Positions 1-8,971 of a stretch of DNA of 64,000 nucleotides are shown piece by piece (position 1 is the stretch's first letter; each line of letters starts with the position of its first letter). The notes beneath the pieces are model-generated. The model saw only the letters and a list, made by a program, of their open reading frames with translations. It was not told where the DNA came from and ran no database searches. The position numbers and the translations under genes are program-made. This DNA comes from Micromonospora sp. NBC_01699 (GTDB lineage: Bacteria > Actinomycetota > Actinomycetes > Mycobacteriales > Micromonosporaceae). Where the stretch lies: the NCBI RefSeq assembly GCF_036250065.1, contig NZ_CP109199.1, positions 2,232,001 to 2,296,000 of the forward strand. The letters are read 5' to 3'.

Positions 1-1191
1 GTCCTTGAGCGCCTCCAGGTAGCCGCGCAGGTTCGCCAGCGGGCTGCGCAGTTCGTGCGCGACGTCGGCGACCAGCCGGCGTTGTCGCTCCTCACCCCGT
101 TGCAGCGAGTCGGCCATCTGGTTGAACGAGCGGCCCAGTTCGGCCAGCTCGTCCCGGCCCTCGACCGGCACCCTGCCCCCGAGGTCGCCCCGGCCGAGCC
201 GCTGCGCGGCGGCGGTGAGCCGGCCGATCGGGCGGAGCACCCGGTGGCTCAGCAACGCGGTGCAGAGGATCGCGACCCCGGCCACGCCGGCCACCCCGGC
301 CAGCATCGGCCCGCTGGTCAGCGCCGCTGCCGGGTCGCCCTGCGCGCCCAGGTAGAGCCGCGCCGGCTGCGGCGCCACGTCGTTGATCTGAAGGTTGAAG
401 ACCTGGGTCAGGCAGTTGATCGTGTCGTCCGGGGTCGTGGAGCCATCGGTGGGGATCGGTACGGGTCGCACCGAGCTGCTGCCCGTCGGTTGCGTCGGCG
501 CGAGCGGGCTGCCGCTATCCGGCGTGGCCCGGTCGGGGCTGTTGGGTGCCGGCAAGGAGTCTTTCGAGGCGATGCAGTTGTCGGTCCTGGTCAGGTCGGC
601 CTCGGTGTCCCGTCCCGCCTGGGCGGTGCCGACCCGGCAGTTTTCGGTCAGGTCCGGGGCGAACCGCTCGTCGTCCGCGGTGGGCTCGAACGCGGGCACA
701 CCGAGCGCGCCGGGTGTGGTGGTCACTCCGACCCCCGATCGGGTGAGGCAGGCGGCGAGGAGAATCCCGGAGCGGTAGTTCCCGATCGCGTTGACCGTGC
801 TCGCGGCGAGCTGCGCGGTGGGTACGCCGGCCAGCGACAGGGTCGGTCGCGGGTTGACCAAGGCGCTGAGCGGGCCGAGCGGTCGGGTGGCCCGGTCCGG
901 GTTCTCCTCGGTGTCGGTGTCGACCACCACGTCGACGTCGGTTTCCAGATGGATCCGCTGGCCGGTGTCGCGGTGCAGCCGCTGGACCAGGGTGGGTACC
1001 CCCTCCCAGGTGCCCTGGCGGCTGGCGTACGCCCTGAGTTCGGAGCTGATCATGTCGATCTGTGCCTGGTCGGCGCTGGCCGTGGCGCTGAGCTGCTGAC
1101 GGGCCTGGCGCAGGGTCAGCCAGGCGGTTGCCCCGGTCGCACTGAGCGCCACGAGCATGACCAGCCCCAGCACCCGGAACCGGAAGCTCAC
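1..1191 (-). CDS. Sensor histidine kinase, N-terminal part (cut by window edge)
   Basis: This is the membrane sensor kinase of a two-component system, read on the minus strand and running off the left edge after 397 codons. It starts at a GTG (1191-1189) that overlaps the TGA of the response regulator gene by four bases, so the pair is translationally coupled. Visible in order are an N-terminal membrane helix (VLGLVMLVALSATGATAWL), an extracytoplasmic sensor region of about 230 residues, a second membrane helix (MLAGVAGVAGVAILCTALL), a HAMP linker, and the start of the HisKA domain with the H-box DVAHELRSPLANL, whose His is the autophosphorylation site. The ATP-binding domain lies outside the window. 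The signal sensed cannot be told from sequence. Confidence 0.9.
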   Translation of the reverse strand, partial: MSFRFRVLGLVMLVALSATGATAWLTLRQARQQLSATASADQAQIDMISSELRAYASRQGTWEGVPTLVQRLHRDTGQRIHLETDVDVVVDTDTEENPDRATRPLGPLSALVNPRPTLSLAGVPTAQLAASTVNAIGNYRSGILLAACLTRSGVGVTTTPGALGVPAFEPTADDERFAPDLTENCRVGTAQAGRDTEADLTRTDNCIASKDSLPAPNSPDRATPDSGSPLAPTQPTGSSSVRPVPIPTDGSTTPDDTINCLTQVFNLQINDVAPQPARLYLGAQGDPAAALTSGPMLAGVAGVAGVAILCTALLSHRVLRPIGRLTAAAQRLGRGDLGGRVPVEGRDELAELGRSFNQMADSLQRGEERQRRLVADVAHELRSPLANLRGYLEALKD

Positions 1192-1898
1192 GACGTGACC
1201 GCCGCCGGAACACCCGTGTCGGAGAACCGGTAGCCGCGGCCGAAGACGGTCTGCACGTACCGGGGTTCGGTGGCGTCGGCCTCGATCTTGCGGCGCAGGT
1301 TCATCACGTGTACGTCGACCGTGCGTTCCAGTACGTAGTGGTCGAACCCGAACGCCTTGTCGATGATCTGTGCCCGGGTGAACGCCCGGCCCGGTTCGCT
1401 GGCCAGCACCTCCAGGATGCCGAACTCCTTGGCGGTCAGCACTATCGGCCGCCCGGAGATCCGTACCTCGAACCGGCCGGCGTCGATCTCCAGGTCACCG
1501 ACCCGCAGTACCGCCTGCCCGCCCGCGCTGACCACACCGGCGCGGCGCAGCAGTGCCCGTACCCGGGCGGCCAGCTCACGAGGGCTGTACGGCTTGGTCA
1601 GGTAGTCGTCGGCGCCGAGATCGAGACCGAGCAGGATGTCGTCCTCGGTGGTACGGGCGGTCAGCAGCAGGATCGGCAGGTCCGACTCGGCCCGCAGCAC
1701 CCGACACACGTCCAGCCCGTCGACCACCGGCATCATCACGTCGAGCACCACCAGGTCGGGGCGGCGGGCCCGTACCTGGTCGAGGGCGGCCCGACCGTCG
1801 CCGACCAGCAGGACGCTGTGTCCCTCCCGTTCGAGGTAGATCCGAACGAGGTTCGCCTGCTTGCGATCGTCCTCGGCAACCAGGATCCGTGCGCCCAT
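1188..1898 (-). CDS. OmpR/PhoB-family response regulator
   Basis: DNA-binding response regulator of 236 aa, partner of the overlapping sensor kinase. The receiver domain has the acidic pair E9-D10-D11, phospho-acceptor D53 in LVVLDVMMP, T80 in LLLTAR and K102 in YLTKPYS. The C-terminal half is a winged-helix effector domain ending in the typical RTVDVHVMNLRRKIE and VFGRGYRF segments. I start it at the ATG at 1898, which has GGGGAG just upstream; a longer in-frame start at 1937 has no such site. The target genes are unknown; the kinase-regulator operon may be autoregulated. Confidence 0.95.
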   Translation of the reverse strand: MGARILVAEDDRKQANLVRIYLEREGHSVLLVGDGRAALDQVRARRPDLVVLDVMMPVVDGLDVCRVLRAESDLPILLLTARTTEDDILLGLDLGADDYLTKPYSPRELAARVRALLRRAGVVSAGGQAVLRVGDLEIDAGRFEVRISGRPIVLTAKEFGILEVLASEPGRAFTRAQIIDKAFGFDHYVLERTVDVHVMNLRRKIEADATEPRYVQTVFGRGYRFSDTGVPAAVTS

Positions 1899-1988
1899 GA
1901 CTCCCCATCCTGACGGGTATCGGTCGGGCGGATTCAACCGGTGACCCGTTAAGTATTCGTGAAGACAGGATGCGGAAGCCGTACGGCA

Positions 1989-2005
1989 CCGAACGTCCGG
2001 TTCGG
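1989..2005. promoter_or_regulatory. Dyad CCGAAC-N5-GTTCGG between divergent genes
   Basis: A perfect 6-bp inverted repeat lies in the spacer between the response regulator (minus) and the small gene at 2068 (plus). It could be an operator, for example an autoregulatory site of the adjacent response regulator. A single dyad in GC-rich DNA is weak evidence. Confidence 0.25.
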
Positions 2006-2067
2006 CGCACGGTGAGGCAACCGCTTCTTGATCGGTTCTTCACACCCGGCCGCCTACGGTAGCCCGC

Positions 2068-2382
2068 ATGTCGGTACCTCAGCTACCGGGCGGCTCGCTC
2101 GGATCGCGTCTGACCAGCCACGATGCGCGATTGCGATGGGAGGCTCGGCGCCGGATCAGGGTAACCCTGGCGGTCCGCCGCGCCGAGGCGGCGGCCGTCA
2201 CCCGCGCTTCCGGCCCGCCGTCGCAGACCGAGCACGGGTACGCGCCACCGCCCGTGCCCGCTCCGAACGAGGGCACTGGCGATCACGGATCGTACGGGGT
2301 CGCGGCCCTCTCCGACGCAACCGCCGTGGCCGAGGTACACCTGCGCCGGCAACGCCACCGAGAGCAGGAGTGGGCCGCGTAG
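2068..2382 (+). CDS. Small hypothetical protein, 104 aa
   Basis: I do not recognise the family. The frame is supported by a high share of G or C at third codon positions and by a TACGGT hexamer at 2055-2060, seven bases before the ATG, consistent with a leaderless promoter. The product is basic near its N-terminus with an Arg/Ala-rich segment (WEARRRIRVTLAVRRAEAAA) that could be helical, then a Pro-rich stretch and a charged tail. There is no signal peptide or membrane segment. It is divergent from the two-component system. It may be a real lineage-specific protein or a chance open frame. Confidence 0.45.
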   Translation: MSVPQLPGGSLGSRLTSHDARLRWEARRRIRVTLAVRRAEAAAVTRASGPPSQTEHGYAPPPVPAPNEGTGDHGSYGVAALSDATAVAEVHLRRQRHREQEWAA

Positions 2383-3060
2383 CACCTGCTGGACAACGCC
2401 GGCGGGGATGACGCCGAACGGTGCATCTATATGGGCGTGCATCAATACCAAGAAGGGTATCGTGGTGCCCGTACGCGTCCGGTGGCGATGGCCGCAACAA
2501 TTGTCACAATCGTCATCGGCGACAGCCCGTTCGGGATCGCCGCCCCGGTCGCGTCGACCTGCCCCGGTGTCTCCCGGGTCGGTTGGTCGACCCGGACGGC
2601 GGTCACGGTGGTCAGGGCGGCGTCGGGATCAGCAGCGTGTTTGTTCACCGCCACCCGGCCCGCGCCCCCAACCCGCTGGCCCGGGTCAATGCGGTGGACG
2701 AGTGCAGGGATCGAGCGCCGTACCGCCGAACGGGCGGTGACAACGCATTCGGCGATTGCGCGGGATCGGGGTGCCCGGCAGTCGCGGTGACGACTGAATC
2801 GCCGTGCCGACGCTCATTCGCTCAATTCCGTCCGCTCGCCGACGAGCGCTCTAATGAATTCCCGGTCACGGGTCGCCACGACCGGGTGCAGCGGACGGCC
2901 GTCCGCTTTCGCAACCGTAACCGTAACCGCGAAATGAGTCCGCCCCGGCCGGTGGAATCCAAACGCGACTAGCCGACGTGGCACCAGTGCGGCAACGTAC
3001 GCTCCCGCGGTGTGCGGAGCCCGATGCGCTCGTCTCGGTGCGGGAACCTAGGTTGGCGGC
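2383..3060. other. 678-bp stretch without a convincing gene
   Basis: Several overlapping open frames cross this interval (2431-2790 plus, 2442-2654 minus), but none has a clear third-position bias or a recognisable product. Local GC is lower and less periodic than in the flanking genes. The only site I would mark is TAGGTT at 3049-3054, six bases before the aminotransferase start. Confidence 0.4.
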
Positions 3061-3864
3061 ATGACCTCCTTCGTGGTTCACCGTAACGGCCGGCCGGCGA
3101 CCGTCGCGGAGTTGGCGCCGCTGGCCTTCGCGGGTTACGCCCACTTCACCGCCATGCAGGTACGCGGCGGCCGGGTCCGGGGCCTCGACCTTCACCTGGA
3201 GCGGCTGCGGGTCGCCTCGGTGCGGATGTTCGGCCGGGCGCTGCCCGACGAGCGCGTACGGTCCTGTCTGCGGGCGGCGATCGGGGCGGGACCGGCCGAC
3301 CTCTCGCTGACGGCCACGCTGTACTCGCCGACGGCCGGGTTCACCCCGGACGGGGTGATGGCCGAGCCCGAGGTGTTGGTCCGTACCGGGCCGGCGGTGT
3401 CCGGCCCGCCGGGCCCGCTGACGCTGACGACGGTCGAGTACGAGCGGGCCCTGCCGGCGGTGAAGCACGTCGGCGAGGTGGCCAAGACGTACTTCGTCCG
3501 TCGAGCCGTCGAACAGGGCTTCGACGACGCCGTGTTCGTCGACCGCCGGGGGCGGCTGAGCGAGGCGACCATCTGGAACCTGGCCTTCTGGGACGGGACC
3601 TCGGTGGTGTGGCCGGAGGCGGACATGCTGGGCGGGACCACCATGGGCATCGTCCGCCGGCGGCTGGACCGACTCGGGGTTCCCCAGCGGACCCGGGAGA
3701 TCACGCTCGCCGACCTGCCGGGCCTGGCCGGGGCGGTGGTGATGAACTCGTGGACGCCGGGCGTTGCCGTACACCGGATAGGCGGGGTGTCGCTGCCCGA
3801 GGCGCCGTCCTTCGTGGAGCTGCTGCACCGGGCCCACCGGGACGAACCTCTGACCTCACCATAA
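3061..3864 (+). CDS. Class IV aminotransferase family protein
   Basis: PLP-dependent class IV enzyme (branched-chain aminotransferase / D-amino-acid aminotransferase / aminodeoxychorismate lyase fold), 267 aa. K135 in PAVKHVGEVAK sits where aminodeoxychorismate lyases have their PLP lysine (IKHLNR-like), and the segment GRLSEATIWNLAFWDG matches the conserved glutamate-to-asparagine motif of the family. LGGTTMGIVRRRL is the usual phosphate-binding turn. The substrate cannot be assigned; the K-H context leans to the lyase/D-aminotransferase side. TAGGTT six bases before the ATG and the absence of a ribosome-binding site suggest a leaderless transcript. It stands alone, with no operon partner. 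Confidence 0.85.
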   Translation: MTSFVVHRNGRPATVAELAPLAFAGYAHFTAMQVRGGRVRGLDLHLERLRVASVRMFGRALPDERVRSCLRAAIGAGPADLSLTATLYSPTAGFTPDGVMAEPEVLVRTGPAVSGPPGPLTLTTVEYERALPAVKHVGEVAKTYFVRRAVEQGFDDAVFVDRRGRLSEATIWNLAFWDGTSVVWPEADMLGGTTMGIVRRRLDRLGVPQRTREITLADLPGLAGAVVMNSWTPGVAVHRIGGVSLPEAPSFVELLHRAHRDEPLTSP

Positions 3865-4152
3865 CGGCCGGCCGGGTGCAGCCGAACTCCCGAGAATCGT
3901 GGGTGACCCGCATTGATGCCGGTCGGCGCCCTGGTAGATGGCGGAATTCATAACTTGTTCCCTGTATGAGGGGTTGACCGGTGTTTCGTCGCCTGCCGCC
4001 GGTCACAGTTGCGCCCATTGCGCGTAGATGGGTCACGGCACCCTCGGGTGTGGACAGACAGTCGAGAGATGTTGTGATTCTTTCGTCGTACGGTCGGGTC
4101 TGTGGCGCGGGTTATGACGTACCATCGTGTTTTCCGTGGGGAGGGGTAGCCG

Positions 4153-5031
4153 GTGAGTGAATATGTATTGACCGAGAAGCGCGGGTCCGACGCCGGGCCG
4201 GAGATGATCGGCGGGGAATTCCGCCGGCAGCGGGCGAACTTCATAAATCTCATCTCGAAGCTCGATCCGGCGGACTGGAACGCGAAGTCCCGGTGCCCGG
4301 ACTGGTCGGTGCACGACCTGGTCGGACACGTGATCAACATTGCCGAGTTGCACGTCATCTCACTGAGCGGCGGCCCGGGGATCGAGCGCTTCATGCGGCA
4401 CACCCCGTTCGACCCGAACCGCACTCCCGCCAGGTGGCTGGCGGACTCGCCACAGCTCAGCCCGGAGGCGACGATCGAGAAACTGCGGAGCCTGGTGGAG
4501 GAGGAGCGGGAGCAGTTCGCGAAACATCCCGGCGTGCCGGAGGACGGCATGATGGTGGCGCCGACCGGCCGTCAGGTGCACTGGTCCACCCGATCCCTGC
4601 ACTCCCTCTGGGACGCCTGGATCCACGAGCGGGACGTGGCACTGGCCCTCGGCGTGGAGCCGGAGTCCAAGCCCGAGGACTTCCCCATGATCACCATGTA
4701 CGGCCTCCTGATCGCCGCGGGTGTCGCCGCCGGCACGGGTAACCCGCAGTCCGTGACGCTCGAACTTCGCAACGGCGGCGAGTCACGCTACGAGATCGGC
4801 ATCGACGACGGCGACGTGTACGTCGTCATGGGGACCGACTCCGGCCCGCAGGGGCACGGGTCGACGATCGAGGTGATGGAGAGCCTCACCGGCCGTGGCG
4901 CCGGACTGGCCCAGGCCCTGCGGGCGCCGGAGCCCGTCGTCAACGCCATGAGCCTGCTCGGTCTCATCATGTCGGGAGCGGTGGCAATGCCCCCGGGCGC
5001 CGCCGGGGCCGGACCACCCAGCGCGGGGTGA
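4153..5031 (+). CDS. Maleylpyruvate isomerase-fold (DinB-like) protein
   Basis: A 292-aa member of the mycothiol-dependent maleylpyruvate isomerase / DinB-like superfamily that is abundant in actinobacteria. The N-terminal half has the typical four-helix pattern, with WNAKSRCPDWSVHDLVGHV supplying one likely metal-ligand His and DAWIHERDVALALG another. The C-terminal third (VTLELRNGGESRYEI onward) resembles the accessory alpha/beta domain of these proteins. The start is a GTG preceded by GGGGAGGGG. In the family such proteins carry out mycothiol-linked isomerisation or detoxification, but most members have no known substrate. It stands alone. Confidence 0.8.
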   Translation: MSEYVLTEKRGSDAGPEMIGGEFRRQRANFINLISKLDPADWNAKSRCPDWSVHDLVGHVINIAELHVISLSGGPGIERFMRHTPFDPNRTPARWLADSPQLSPEATIEKLRSLVEEEREQFAKHPGVPEDGMMVAPTGRQVHWSTRSLHSLWDAWIHERDVALALGVEPESKPEDFPMITMYGLLIAAGVAAGTGNPQSVTLELRNGGESRYEIGIDDGDVYVVMGTDSGPQGHGSTIEVMESLTGRGAGLAQALRAPEPVVNAMSLLGLIMSGAVAMPPGAAGAGPPSAG

Positions 5032-5053
5032 AAGTGCCGGCGGGCGGCCCGGA

Positions 5054-5485
5054 TCAGGGCCAGCGAGTGCCGGCGTCGAGGCGGCGGTCGAGGAGTTGGC
5101 GCAGCGGCATCGACTCGCCGTCGCGGCCACCCTCACCGACGACGAGTCTCGGCTCCCGTGGCTCGACGGTCACCCCGGTCAGCCGCGCCCGCCAACTCGT
5201 CGGCACGGTCAACAGGTAGAACTCGCCCGCCGGGCTGACCGCCCTGGTCAGGTTGACGTCGACGTACCAGCCGGTCAGTCCGGTCCGGTAGCGGGCACCG
5301 GTCGGGGCGACGGCGGTCAGCGCGACCACCGGCAGACCACGTCGCTCGGCCTCCCGGACGAACGCGGTCACCAGTTCCCGCGCCTGCCCGGTCTCGGCGG
5401 CGCGGCGTGCCCGGTCCGCCTCGGCACGTACCTCGACCGCTCGGCGGTGCTCCTCCCGCCAGGCGGCCCGCCCGTCCTCGACCAT
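5054..5485 (-). CDS. Hypothetical protein downstream of tex
   Basis: A 143-aa cytoplasmic protein with no family I can name. The N-terminal 40 residues are strongly helical and charged (AAWREEHRRAVEVRAEADRARRAAE), possibly a coiled coil. A compact mixed alpha/beta part follows, with TGWYVDVNLTRAVSPAGEFYLLTV, and a basic/acidic tail. The coding signature appears to continue upstream of the ATG (VFFKTLAYGLL in frame), so the true start may lie about 30 codons earlier, but there is no ATG, GTG or TTG there. It lies just downstream of tex on the same strand and may be cotranscribed. Confidence 0.6.
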   Translation of the reverse strand: MVEDGRAAWREEHRRAVEVRAEADRARRAAETGQARELVTAFVREAERRGLPVVALTAVAPTGARYRTGLTGWYVDVNLTRAVSPAGEFYLLTVPTSWRARLTGVTVEPREPRLVVGEGGRDGESMPLRQLLDRRLDAGTRWP

Positions 5486-5571
5486 CAGCAGACCGTACGC
5501 CAGGGTCTTGAAGAAGACCGCGCCCGCCGCGACCGGGATCGTCGCGGCGGGCGGTGAGGTCGTCCGGTGGG

Positions 5572-7983
5572 TCAGCGGCCGGACTTGCCGAGCCCCTTGT
5601 CCAGGCCGGCGCGGCGCAGCGCGTCGGCCATCGCCCCGCCGGCAGCGGGGGCCGGCGACGAACCGCGCCCCTGCCGTGGCTGGCCGCCGGCACCGCGCTG
5701 CCCACCCCGGTCGGCGCCGCCCCGGTCCCGGCGGTCGCCGCCCGCCGGCCGGTCGCGACGTTCACCACCACCACCGGTACGCGGAGCGCCCGGCGTGGCC
5801 TCGTCGTCCAGCCGCAGGGTCAGTGAGATCCGCTTGCGGGGTACGTCCACGTCGAGCACCTTCACCCGCACCACGTCACCGGACTTGACCACGTCCCGAG
5901 GGTCCTTGACGAAGCTGTTCGACATCGCCGACACGTGCACCAGCCCGTCCTGGTGCACGCCGACGTCGACGAACGCGCCGAACGCGGCGACGTTGGTGAC
6001 CACACCCTCCAGCAGCATGCCCGGCGTCAGGTCACCGATCTTCTCCACACCCTCGGCGAAGGTAGCGGTACGGAACGCCGGCCGAGGGTCCCGCCCCGGC
6101 TTCTCCAACTCGCCGATGATGTCGGTGACGGTCGGCAGGCCGAACGTGTCGTCCACGAAGTCGGTCGGCTTGAGCGCCCGCAGCAGGGTGCTCCTGCCGA
6201 TCAGCGAACCGAGGTCGGTTCCGGTGCTGGCGAGGATCCGTCGCACCACCGGGTACGACTCCGGGTGCACCGCGGAGGCGTCCAACGGGTCCTCGCCGCC
6301 CGGAATGCGCAGGAAGCCGGCGCACTGCTCGAACGCCTTCGGCCCCAACCGGGGGACCTCCTTCAACGCCCGGCGGGTCCGGAACGGGCCGTGCGTGTCC
6401 CGGTGCAGCACGATGTTCTCCGCCAGCCCGGCACCGATCCCGGAAACCCGGGTCAGCAGCGGCGCGGAGGCGGTGTTGACGTCCACGCCGACACCGTTCA
6501 CGCAGTCCTCGACCACCGCGTCCAACGAGCGGGAGAGCTTGGCCTCGGACAGGTCGTGCTGGTACTGGCCGACCCCGATCGAGCGCGGCTCGATCTTGAC
6601 CAGCTCGGCCAGCGGGTCCTGCAACCGGCGCGCGATGGAGACCGCGCCGCGCAGCGACACGTCCATGCCCGGCAGTTCCTGGGAGGCGTACGCCGACGCG
6701 GAGTAGACCGACGCGCCGGCCTCGGAGACCACCACCTTGGTCAGGTTCAGGTCCGGGTGCAGCTTGATCAGGTCACCGGCGAGCTTGTCGGTCTCCCGCG
6801 AGGCGGTGCCGTTGCCGATCGCTATCAGGTCGACCGAGTGGGCGCGGGCCAGCTTGGACAGCGAGTCGATCGAGGCGTCCCACTGCCGGCGCGGCTCGTG
6901 CGGGTAGATCGTGTCGGTCGCCAGCACCTTGCCGGTCGCGTCGACCACGGCCACCTTCACGCCCGTACGCAGGCCGGGGTCCAGGCCCATCGTGGTCCGG
7001 CTGCCGGCCGGCGCGGCGAGCAGCAGGTCGCGCAGGTTCATCGCGAAGACGCGTACGGACTCGTCCTCGGCCGCCTGCCACAGCCGCATCCGCAGGTCCG
7101 CGCCGAGGTGGATCAGGATCCGGGTACGCCACGCCCAGCGCACCGTGTCGGTCAGCCAGCGATCCGCCGGCCGCCCCCGGTCGTAGACGTCGAACCGGGC
7201 GCCGATCTCCGCCTCGTACCTGGTCGGTCCGACCGGGCCGGACTCCGCCTCGGGCGCCTCCTCCGGCTCCATGGTGAGGTCGAGCACGCCCTCCTTCTCA
7301 CCCCGGAACATGGCCAGCACCCGGTGCGAGGCGAGCCGGGTGTACGGCTCGCTGAAGTCGAAGTAGTCGGAGAACTTCGCGCCCGCGTCCTGCTGGCCGT
7401 CGCGTACCCGGGCGGCCAGCCGGCCCCGCGACCACATCTGCTCGCGCAGCGACCCGATCAGGTCCGCGTCCTCGGCGAACCGCTCGACCAGGATCGCCCG
7501 CGCGCCGTCGAGCGCCGCCGTCGGATCGGCCACGCCCCGCTCGGCGTCGACGAACGCCGCCGCCGTCGTACGCGGGTCGAGACCCGGATCGGCGAGCAGC
7601 CGCTCGGCCAGCGGCTCCAGCCCGGCCTCGCGGGCGATCTGCGCCTTCGTCCGCCGCTTCGGCTTGTACGGCAGGTAGATGTCCTCCAGCCGGGCCTTCG
7701 AGTCGGCCGCCATGATCTGCGCTTCGAGCGCGTCGTCCAGCCTGCCCTGACTGCGGATGGACTCCAGGATCGCCGCCCGCCGCTCCGCCAACTCCCGCAG
7801 GTAACGCAGCCGCTCCTCAAGCGTGCGCAACTGCGCGTCGTCGAGCATGCCGGTGACTTCCTTGCGGTAACGGGCGATGAAGGGCACGGTGGCCCCGCCG
7901 TCGAGCAGCTCGACGGCGGCCGTTACCTGCCGCTCGCGTACGCCGAGCTCCTCGGCGATCCGCTGATGAACAGACGTCGTCAC
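5572..7983 (-). CDS. tex: Tex-family RNA-binding transcription accessory protein
   Basis: Tex, a conserved nucleic-acid-binding protein linked to transcription and RNA handling, 803 aa. In order: the N-terminal helical Tex region ([15 protein letters not shown]), a YqgF/RNase H-like domain ([19 protein letters not shown]), helix-hairpin-helix segments ([20 protein letters not shown] and [20 protein letters not shown]), and an S1 RNA-binding domain ([20 protein letters not shown] through KRISLTLRL). The last 80 residues are an Arg/Gly/Asp-rich disordered tail that makes it a little longer than usual for Tex. The start is GTG at 7983. Confidence 0.95.
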   Translation of the reverse strand: MTTSVHQRIAEELGVRERQVTAAVELLDGGATVPFIARYRKEVTGMLDDAQLRTLEERLRYLRELAERRAAILESIRSQGRLDDALEAQIMAADSKARLEDIYLPYKPKRRTKAQIAREAGLEPLAERLLADPGLDPRTTAAAFVDAERGVADPTAALDGARAILVERFAEDADLIGSLREQMWSRGRLAARVRDGQQDAGAKFSDYFDFSEPYTRLASHRVLAMFRGEKEGVLDLTMEPEEAPEAESGPVGPTRYEAEIGARFDVYDRGRPADRWLTDTVRWAWRTRILIHLGADLRMRLWQAAEDESVRVFAMNLRDLLLAAPAGSRTTMGLDPGLRTGVKVAVVDATGKVLATDTIYPHEPRRQWDASIDSLSKLARAHSVDLIAIGNGTASRETDKLAGDLIKLHPDLNLTKVVVSEAGASVYSASAYASQELPGMDVSLRGAVSIARRLQDPLAELVKIEPRSIGVGQYQHDLSEAKLSRSLDAVVEDCVNGVGVDVNTASAPLLTRVSGIGAGLAENIVLHRDTHGPFRTRRALKEVPRLGPKAFEQCAGFLRIPGGEDPLDASAVHPESYPVVRRILASTGTDLGSLIGRSTLLRALKPTDFVDDTFGLPTVTDIIGELEKPGRDPRPAFRTATFAEGVEKIGDLTPGMLLEGVVTNVAAFGAFVDVGVHQDGLVHVSAMSNSFVKDPRDVVKSGDVVRVKVLDVDVPRKRISLTLRLDDEATPGAPRTGGGGERRDRPAGGDRRDRGGADRGGQRGAGGQPRQGRGSSPAPAAGGAMADALRRAGLDKGLGKSGR

Positions 7984-8082
7984 GATCCAGGTCCGCCTTT
8001 TCCGGGTGGGTTACGTACGCATTCTGCCGTCTGTCGCCGGTCCGCGTCGCGCCACCCGCCCGGTGGATGGGAAGGGCGGGGG

Positions 8083-8736
8083 TCAGCGGCGGGGGGTGAC
8101 GGTCGCGGCGGCCACCGTGGCGTCGACCGCGTTCAGCAGGTCGGCCAGGGCGGGCGGCAGCAGTCGGCGGGCGGCCGAGATCCGCTGCGCCACGGCGTGC
8201 TCGGGCAGGCCGAGCACCCGGATCATGCCCCCGGCCCGGACCAGTGCGGCCAGCGTCGCGCTGCGAATGTCCAGCGGTTGGTCCGAGCGTTCGAGGACGG
8301 CGGCGAGCCGGACCCGGGGTGCGGCCACCCGGTTCGGATCGCGGCCGGGCCAACGTACCTTCACCCGCAGGCTCAGGCCGCGCCTGCTCTCCCGCCGCAG
8401 TGCCCCCGCGCTGACCAGCCGGAGACCGACCTGTTCGTGCACCCGGGGGCGGATGAACTCCAGCCAGCCCTGGGCGTCGTAGCCGTCGCCGTGCCGGACG
8501 ATCTCGCCCAGGGCCCGGTCCGCGACCGGATCCTGCCAGGCCCGGTTGTCGGCGACGAACACCTCACCACGGTTGATCCGGATCCGCCCGGCCAGGGCCA
8601 GTTCGGCGAGGATCGCCCCGGCCAGGGCCGGGTCGAGCAGGTTCGGTGCGGCCAGCGGGCGGCCGTTGTAGTCGTCGTGCCCGATGAGGAACAGCTCATC
8701 GGCGAGTCGTTCGGTATCGCCCAGGAAGTTGTTCAT
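8083..8736 (-). CDS. GPP34 (GOLPH3-like) family protein
   Basis: A 217-aa protein of the GPP34/GOLPH3 family, which binds phosphoinositides in eukaryotes; bacterial members are common in actinobacteria and of unknown role. Typical family features are the N-terminal LADELFLIGHDD, the LLDPALAGAILAELALAGRI helix, and the C-terminal LAALVRAGG through RRLLPPALADLL. The ATG at 8736 is chosen because GGAGAG precedes it; the open frame continues upstream to 8943 but that part is not protein-like. It lies back to back with the APC permease. Confidence 0.8.
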   Translation of the reverse strand: MNNFLGDTERLADELFLIGHDDYNGRPLAAPNLLDPALAGAILAELALAGRIRINRGEVFVADNRAWQDPVADRALGEIVRHGDGYDAQGWLEFIRPRVHEQVGLRLVSAGALRRESRRGLSLRVKVRWPGRDPNRVAAPRVRLAAVLERSDQPLDIRSATLAALVRAGGMIRVLGLPEHAVAQRISAARRLLPPALADLLNAVDATVAAATVTPRR

Positions 8737-8928
8737 GGCTCTCCGGCCCCGCCCGGTACCGTCGTGACGCTTCGATTGCTCCGCGTGTTGATGCAGGACG
8801 CTACGGCAAGGAATCACGTCACTCAACCCGTTCCCATCGTTACGTCGGGCAATGGACTCGACCGGGACGAAACTGTCGGATCCCCGTACGAACTTGTCGG
8901 CCGCCGGATTCGGCCATAGCCTCTCCTG

Positions 8929-8944
8929 ATTGTCGATCGACAAT
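8929..8944. promoter_or_regulatory. 16-bp perfect palindrome ATTGTCGATCGACAAT before the permease
   Basis: The palindrome lies 28 bp upstream of the permease ATG. TAGCCT at 8917-8922 makes a good -10 hexamer, which would place the transcription start inside the palindrome, a typical repressor position. TTGTC/GACAA arms resemble operators of GntR-type repressors. No regulator gene adjoins it. Confidence 0.55.
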
Positions 8945-8971
8945 GTTCTGACCGGTCAGGAGCGACCGCAG

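Noticed and set aside
5935-8919. Very long open frame on the plus strand opposite tex and the GPP34 gene
   Set aside because: It is a GC-bias shadow of the minus-strand genes: composition is Arg/Gly/Val/Gln-rich with no domain, while tex is clearly recognisable on the other strand.
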